A stretch of 51,104 bases of DNA, from contig SABN01000009.1 in assembly GCA_009928955.1 (NCBI GenBank), forward strand, positions 1 to 51,104, read 5' to 3'. Made by a program: the position numbers and the translations under genes. The stretch's first letter is position 1; every line of letters starts with the position of its first letter. The stretch comes from Opitutia bacterium (GTDB lineage: Bacteria > Verrucomicrobiota > Kiritimatiellia > CAIQIC01 > Lenti-01). The notes beneath the pieces are model-generated. The model had not been told where the DNA came from. It did not search any database and worked only from the letters and a program-made list of their open reading frames with translations. Of this stretch, positions 48,875 to 51,104 are shown piece by piece.

Positions 48875-49513
48875 CTACTCCAAGGGCGGCGGGGGGACTT
48901 CGCCGGGCGCGTCGTCTTCGGCCGGGGGCGGCGGGGGGGGATCGCCGCAGGGGCCGAGGCCCAGGCCATCGCCGGGGCCGCGCCGGGCGTTTTTGGCGCC
49001 CTTGGCGCCCTTGGCGTAGGGCCGTTGCTTGAAGGCGTCGGGGACGGGCGGGCGCTCGCCGGAGAGGATGCGCTGGATTTGCTCCTCGATGCGGGCGTCG
49101 CGGTTGGCTTTGCCGTCGGCCACGCGTTCTTTCAGTCCGGAGAGGCGTTCTTCGGCCTGGGCGAGGCGCTCTTCCTGGTGCGCCTGCATGCGGTCGGCCA
49201 CTTCGCCGAGCTTGACGCGCAGTTGCGCGACGAGTTCGGCCTGCTTGGCCTCGTCGGTTTCGGCGCGGGCGGCGTTGCCGAGCTCGCGGATGGCGCGGTG
49301 TTCGGCGCGCATCTGGTCTTTCATCTCGGCGGACATCGGGCCGCCGGGGCGCTCGCCGCGCAGAGCCTTGCCGGCCTTGGGGCCGGGGCCGGTCATGCCG
49401 CAGTCTTCGGGGCCGGTGCCGTCGCGTTTGGGTCCACGTCCGTCGCCGCGCTGGGCGAAGGCGGTGCCGGCCGCGAGGGCGGCGATGGCAACAATCATCA
49501 TGGTTTTCTTCAT
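48875..49513 (-). CDS. Periplasmic coiled-coil protein (CpxP/Spy-like composition)
   Basis: 212 residues with a signal peptide (TAFA-QR). A Gly/Pro-rich stretch with DGTGPEDCGMTGPGP is followed by a charged helical region (residues ~58-140) rich in Glu/Gln/Arg, and a Pro-rich tail (PPPPPPAEDDAPGE). The make-up recalls the CpxP/Spy/RcnB-type stress proteins but the LTxxQ motif is not present. It is the third gene of an ECF sigma operon, so it may act in the stress response. Confidence 0.65.
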   Translation of the reverse strand: MKKTMMIVAIAALAAGTAFAQRGDGRGPKRDGTGPEDCGMTGPGPKAGKALRGERPGGPMSAEMKDQMRAEHRAIRELGNAARAETDEAKQAELVAQLRVKLGEVADRMQAHQEERLAQAEERLSGLKERVADGKANRDARIEEQIQRILSGERPPVPDAFKQRPYAKGAKGAKNARRGPGDGLGLGPCGDPPPPPPAEDDAPGEVPPPPLE

Positions 49514-49546
49514 GGGGTTCTCCTGGGGGTTGGGGTTGTTGTTTTC

Positions 49547-50005
49547 TTAAAGTTCCGAGATTTCGAACGATTCGTCGGCGGCGATGGCGTAGAGCAGTTC
49601 TTCGAGTTCGGTGAAATCGGCGTCGAGGGGATCGGTCCACTCTTCGTCCGCGTTCGCGACGGCGGCGGCAACGACCGGGGCGGGGGCCGGGGCGGGGCGG
49701 AAGGTCTGGATGCCGAGCAGGAGGGCCAATGCGGCGGCGGCGGCGAGGGCGGGTTTCCAGACGGGGCGGAACGCAAGCAAGGATTTGCGGTTGCGTTGCA
49801 GGCGCGCGGCGATGCGCGCGGCGGCGTCGGGAGCGGGGCCCGCGGCGGGCGGGGGCACGACGGCGGCGAGGGCGCGGAGCTGGTCGCGGAAGCGGCGGGC
49901 CGCGGGCGCGGCGGCGAGTTCGGCGTCCAGCGCGCGGCGCTGGGCGGGGGCGAGTTCGCCGGATTGTTCGAGGAGGAGAAGCTGTTCGAGTTGTTTCGGG
50001 TTCAT
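49547..50005 (-). CDS. Anti-sigma factor (single-pass)
   Basis: 152 residues. The cytoplasmic N-terminus (QLEQLLLLEQSGELAPAQRRALDAELAAAPAARRF) is a zinc-less anti-sigma domain pattern. A membrane helix (ALAAAAALALLLGI, about 86-99) is followed by a Pro/Ala linker and an acidic periplasmic tail (EEWTDPLDADFTELEELLYAI). The start overlaps the sigma stop (ATGA). It presumably holds the ECF sigma until an envelope signal arrives. Confidence 0.8.
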   Translation of the reverse strand: MNPKQLEQLLLLEQSGELAPAQRRALDAELAAAPAARRFRDQLRALAAVVPPPAAGPAPDAAARIAARLQRNRKSLLAFRPVWKPALAAAAALALLLGIQTFRPAPAPAPVVAAAVANADEEWTDPLDADFTELEELLYAIAADESFEISEL

Positions 50006-50586
50006 GGCCGGGATTCCTGGAGTTCGCGGTAGGCGGGGCCGAGGGCGGCGCGGAGCTTGGCGAGGGCGTATTGCATGCGGGCGAGGGCGGTGTTGATGGA
50101 GGTGCGCTGGATGCGGGCGATTTCCTTGAAGGGGAGGCCGGCGGCCATGCGGAGCCAGAAGACTTCGCGTTGTTCGACGGGGAGGGTGGCGGCGGCGGCT
50201 TCGATGTGGCGGCCGAGGTCGCGGCCGGCGGCTTCGTCGGCGGGCGAGGGGAAGGGGGAGGGGACGAAATCGGAGAGGGGCGCGCCGTTTTCGGCGACGG
50301 GGGCGTCGAGGGAGCAGGCGGGCTTCTTGCGGCGGGCCTGGTCGATGATGAGGTTGTGGGCGATGCGGAACAACCAGCTCAATAGATTCTTTTGACGGAA
50401 GATGTTCATGTGCTGGATGGCCCGGACCCAGGTTTCTTGGAACCACTCGTCGGCCTCGCCGGGGGTCGCGGCGAAGCGGCAGAGGAAGGAGAAGAGCGGG
50501 CGCTGGTACTTCTCGACCAGCCGCCCGAGGGCTTCGGCATCGCCTTTGCGATAAGCTGCCAGGAGTTTTGCATCTTCGTCGTCCAT
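50002..50586 (-). CDS. ECF-type RNA polymerase sigma factor
   Basis: 194 residues from the ATG at 50586; a GTG at 50616 could add ten residues. Region 2 reads KYQRPLFSFLCRFAATPGEADEWFQETWVRAIQHM...SWLFRIAHNLIIDQARRKK. Region 4 reads LPVEQREVFWLRMAAGLPFKEIARIQRTSINTALARMQYALAKLR. Low-complexity Pro/Ser residues link them. It directs transcription of an envelope-response regulon, likely including its own operon. Confidence 0.92.
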   Translation of the reverse strand: MDDEDAKLLAAYRKGDAEALGRLVEKYQRPLFSFLCRFAATPGEADEWFQETWVRAIQHMNIFRQKNLLSWLFRIAHNLIIDQARRKKPACSLDAPVAENGAPLSDFVPSPFPSPADEAAGRDLGRHIEAAAATLPVEQREVFWLRMAAGLPFKEIARIQRTSINTALARMQYALAKLRAALGPAYRELQESRP

Positions 50587-50661
50587 GGTCGGTTTCGTTT
50601 CCAAGGGGCCTTTCACGACAGATAACGGACGGGGGGCCAGTTTATTGCATCCCGCGAAAAG

Positions 50662-50734
50662 TTTTACGGAGAACGTAAAAAAAACTCTGCCCTATTATTA
50701 CGTAGTACGTAAAACTTTTTCCACGGTCGTAAAA
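50662..50734. promoter_or_regulatory. TTTTACG-N5-CGTAAAA palindromes upstream of the ECF sigma operon
   Basis: A perfect 7-5-7 palindrome lies at 50662-50680 (TTTTACG-GAGAA-CGTAAAA). A second copy with one mismatch lies at 50696-50714. A third half-site CGTAAAA is at 50728-50734. Cluster and symmetry suggest binding sites for a dimeric regulator of the divergent sigma and ABC genes. The flanking 372-base gap (50587-50958) holds no gene I accept. Confidence 0.75.
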
Positions 50735-50780
50735 CCGGCAAGCTGCGATTTGCGGAGCGGGGGCAACTGGGACGTGGGCG

Positions 50781-50814
50781 GACAAAATGTCGCAGGGCGG
50801 TGCGAGATTTTGTC
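50781..50814. repeat. 14-base inverted repeat upstream of the ABC gene
   Basis: Arms GACAAAATGTCGCA (50781-50794) and TGCGAGATTTTGTC (50801-50814) match at 13 of 14 positions around GGGCGG. TGTCGCA occurs again at 50811-50817 just beyond the arm. It could be an operator or an RNA hairpin in the leader of the ABC transcript. Confidence 0.65.
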
Positions 50815-50958
50815 GCAAGAGGGTGCCGCCGGGGCGGATTCCGGGGCGGATTTTTACGGATTTTGGGGTTGGGGCCGGATTTGGCATGCCGTCTGCTTTC
50901 ACGAAAACCTCAAGGCCCGCGGCGGTCGTGTGGATGTCCAAGAACAAAGAAGGCGCAT

Positions 50959-51104
50959 ATGATCCAAGTAGAGCATTTAGTCAAGAAGTTCGGGTTGCGG
51001 ACGGCGGTGGACGACGTGTCGTTCGAGGTCGGCAAGGGCACGGTGCTGGGGGTGCTGGGGCCGAACGGGGCGGGCAAGACGACGACGATCCGGATGATCG
51101 CGGG
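50959..51104 (+). CDS. ABC transporter ATP-binding protein, N-terminal part
   Basis: The first ~48 codons before the window ends. [48 protein letters not shown] includes the Walker [10 protein letters not shown]. It resembles ABC-2/drug or lipid exporters (DrrA/CcmA type). AAGAAGG lies 5 bases before the ATG at 50959. Partner permease lies outside. Confidence 0.88.
   Translation, partial: MIQVEHLVKKFGLRTAVDDVSFEVGKGTVLGVLGPNGAGKTTTIRMIA

Noticed and set aside
50642-50947. 101-codon minus-strand frame upstream of the ABC gene
   Set aside because: It crosses the CGTAAAA palindromes and the 14-base inverted repeat, lacks a ribosome site and has no recognisable motif.

Overview
The window is GC-rich, densely coded DNA from what looks like an anaerobic Gram-negative bacterium. 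Lipoproteins with lipoboxes, an RND/TolC pump and an LpoB-type operon indicate an outer membrane. An ORP-type MinD/NifX cluster, a cysteine-desulfidase-like enzyme and ferritin-like and peroxiredoxin genes suggest oxygen-sensitive metabolism. Arrays of TTTTCCAC palindromes and several 'text-like' dispersed repeats fit the Kiritimatiellota/Verrucomicrobiota side of the PVC group. That placement is an inference; no rRNA is present to test it.

Layout. 1-380: start of glycogen phosphorylase (-). 545-5454: envelope-sugar locus with two paralogous GT2 glycosyltransferases flanking a GT4 and a GT39-like membrane protein. 5468-8117: YejB and YejE permeases. 8195-9070: TatD nuclease (-). 9036-14035: six-gene outer-membrane operon (COG3014 lipoprotein, PEGA protein, YcfL, LpoB, LA_2272-repeat protein, unknown secreted protein) closed by a strong terminator. 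14109-17612: ParE and RF3 (-). 17658-17760: helically phased palindrome array. 17729-19104: DUF134 regulator plus cysteine-desulfidase-like protein (-), divergent from a ferritin-like and DUF364 pair (19282-20570).

20601-27506 is a ten-gene overlapping minus-strand operon: frameshifted radical SAM, gamma-family PLP enzyme, NifU-like scaffold, HD hydrolase, gutted methyltransferase, ATPase, DUF89, phosphatidylserine decarboxylase, membrane protein and tandem AbrB-like protein. 27569-33357 (-) is an orange-protein (ORP)-type cluster: DUF302, Gly-rich peptide, DUF134, NifX, two ferredoxin-MinD ATPases, metallo-beta-lactamase fold protein, Mrp, NifX and DUF5320. 33574-34002 is a C_GCAxxG_C_C protein.

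34083-42178 (-) is an ArsR-headed set: TolC, membrane-fusion protein, RND pump, PII-like protein, DUF6132, peroxiredoxin, DUF2892 and membrane-anchored thioredoxin. 42225-45219 (-) holds a lipoprotein, glycerol kinase and an EamA transporter. 45370-48809 encodes a calcium-repeat protein coupled to a large YadA-head/S74-chaperone fibre. 48875-50586 (-) is an ECF sigma / anti-sigma / periplasmic protein operon. 50959 onward is the start of an ABC ATPase.

The most notable signal is a near-identical 14-mer, consensus GGGCATATGTTCAT, lying over the -10 box of four separate promoters. They drive the DUF134-desulfidase operon, the ferritin-like operon, the ORP operon and the DUF5320 gene. This suggests one regulon, possibly run by DUF134, joining Fe-S/NifX chemistry, iron storage and cysteine desulfuration.
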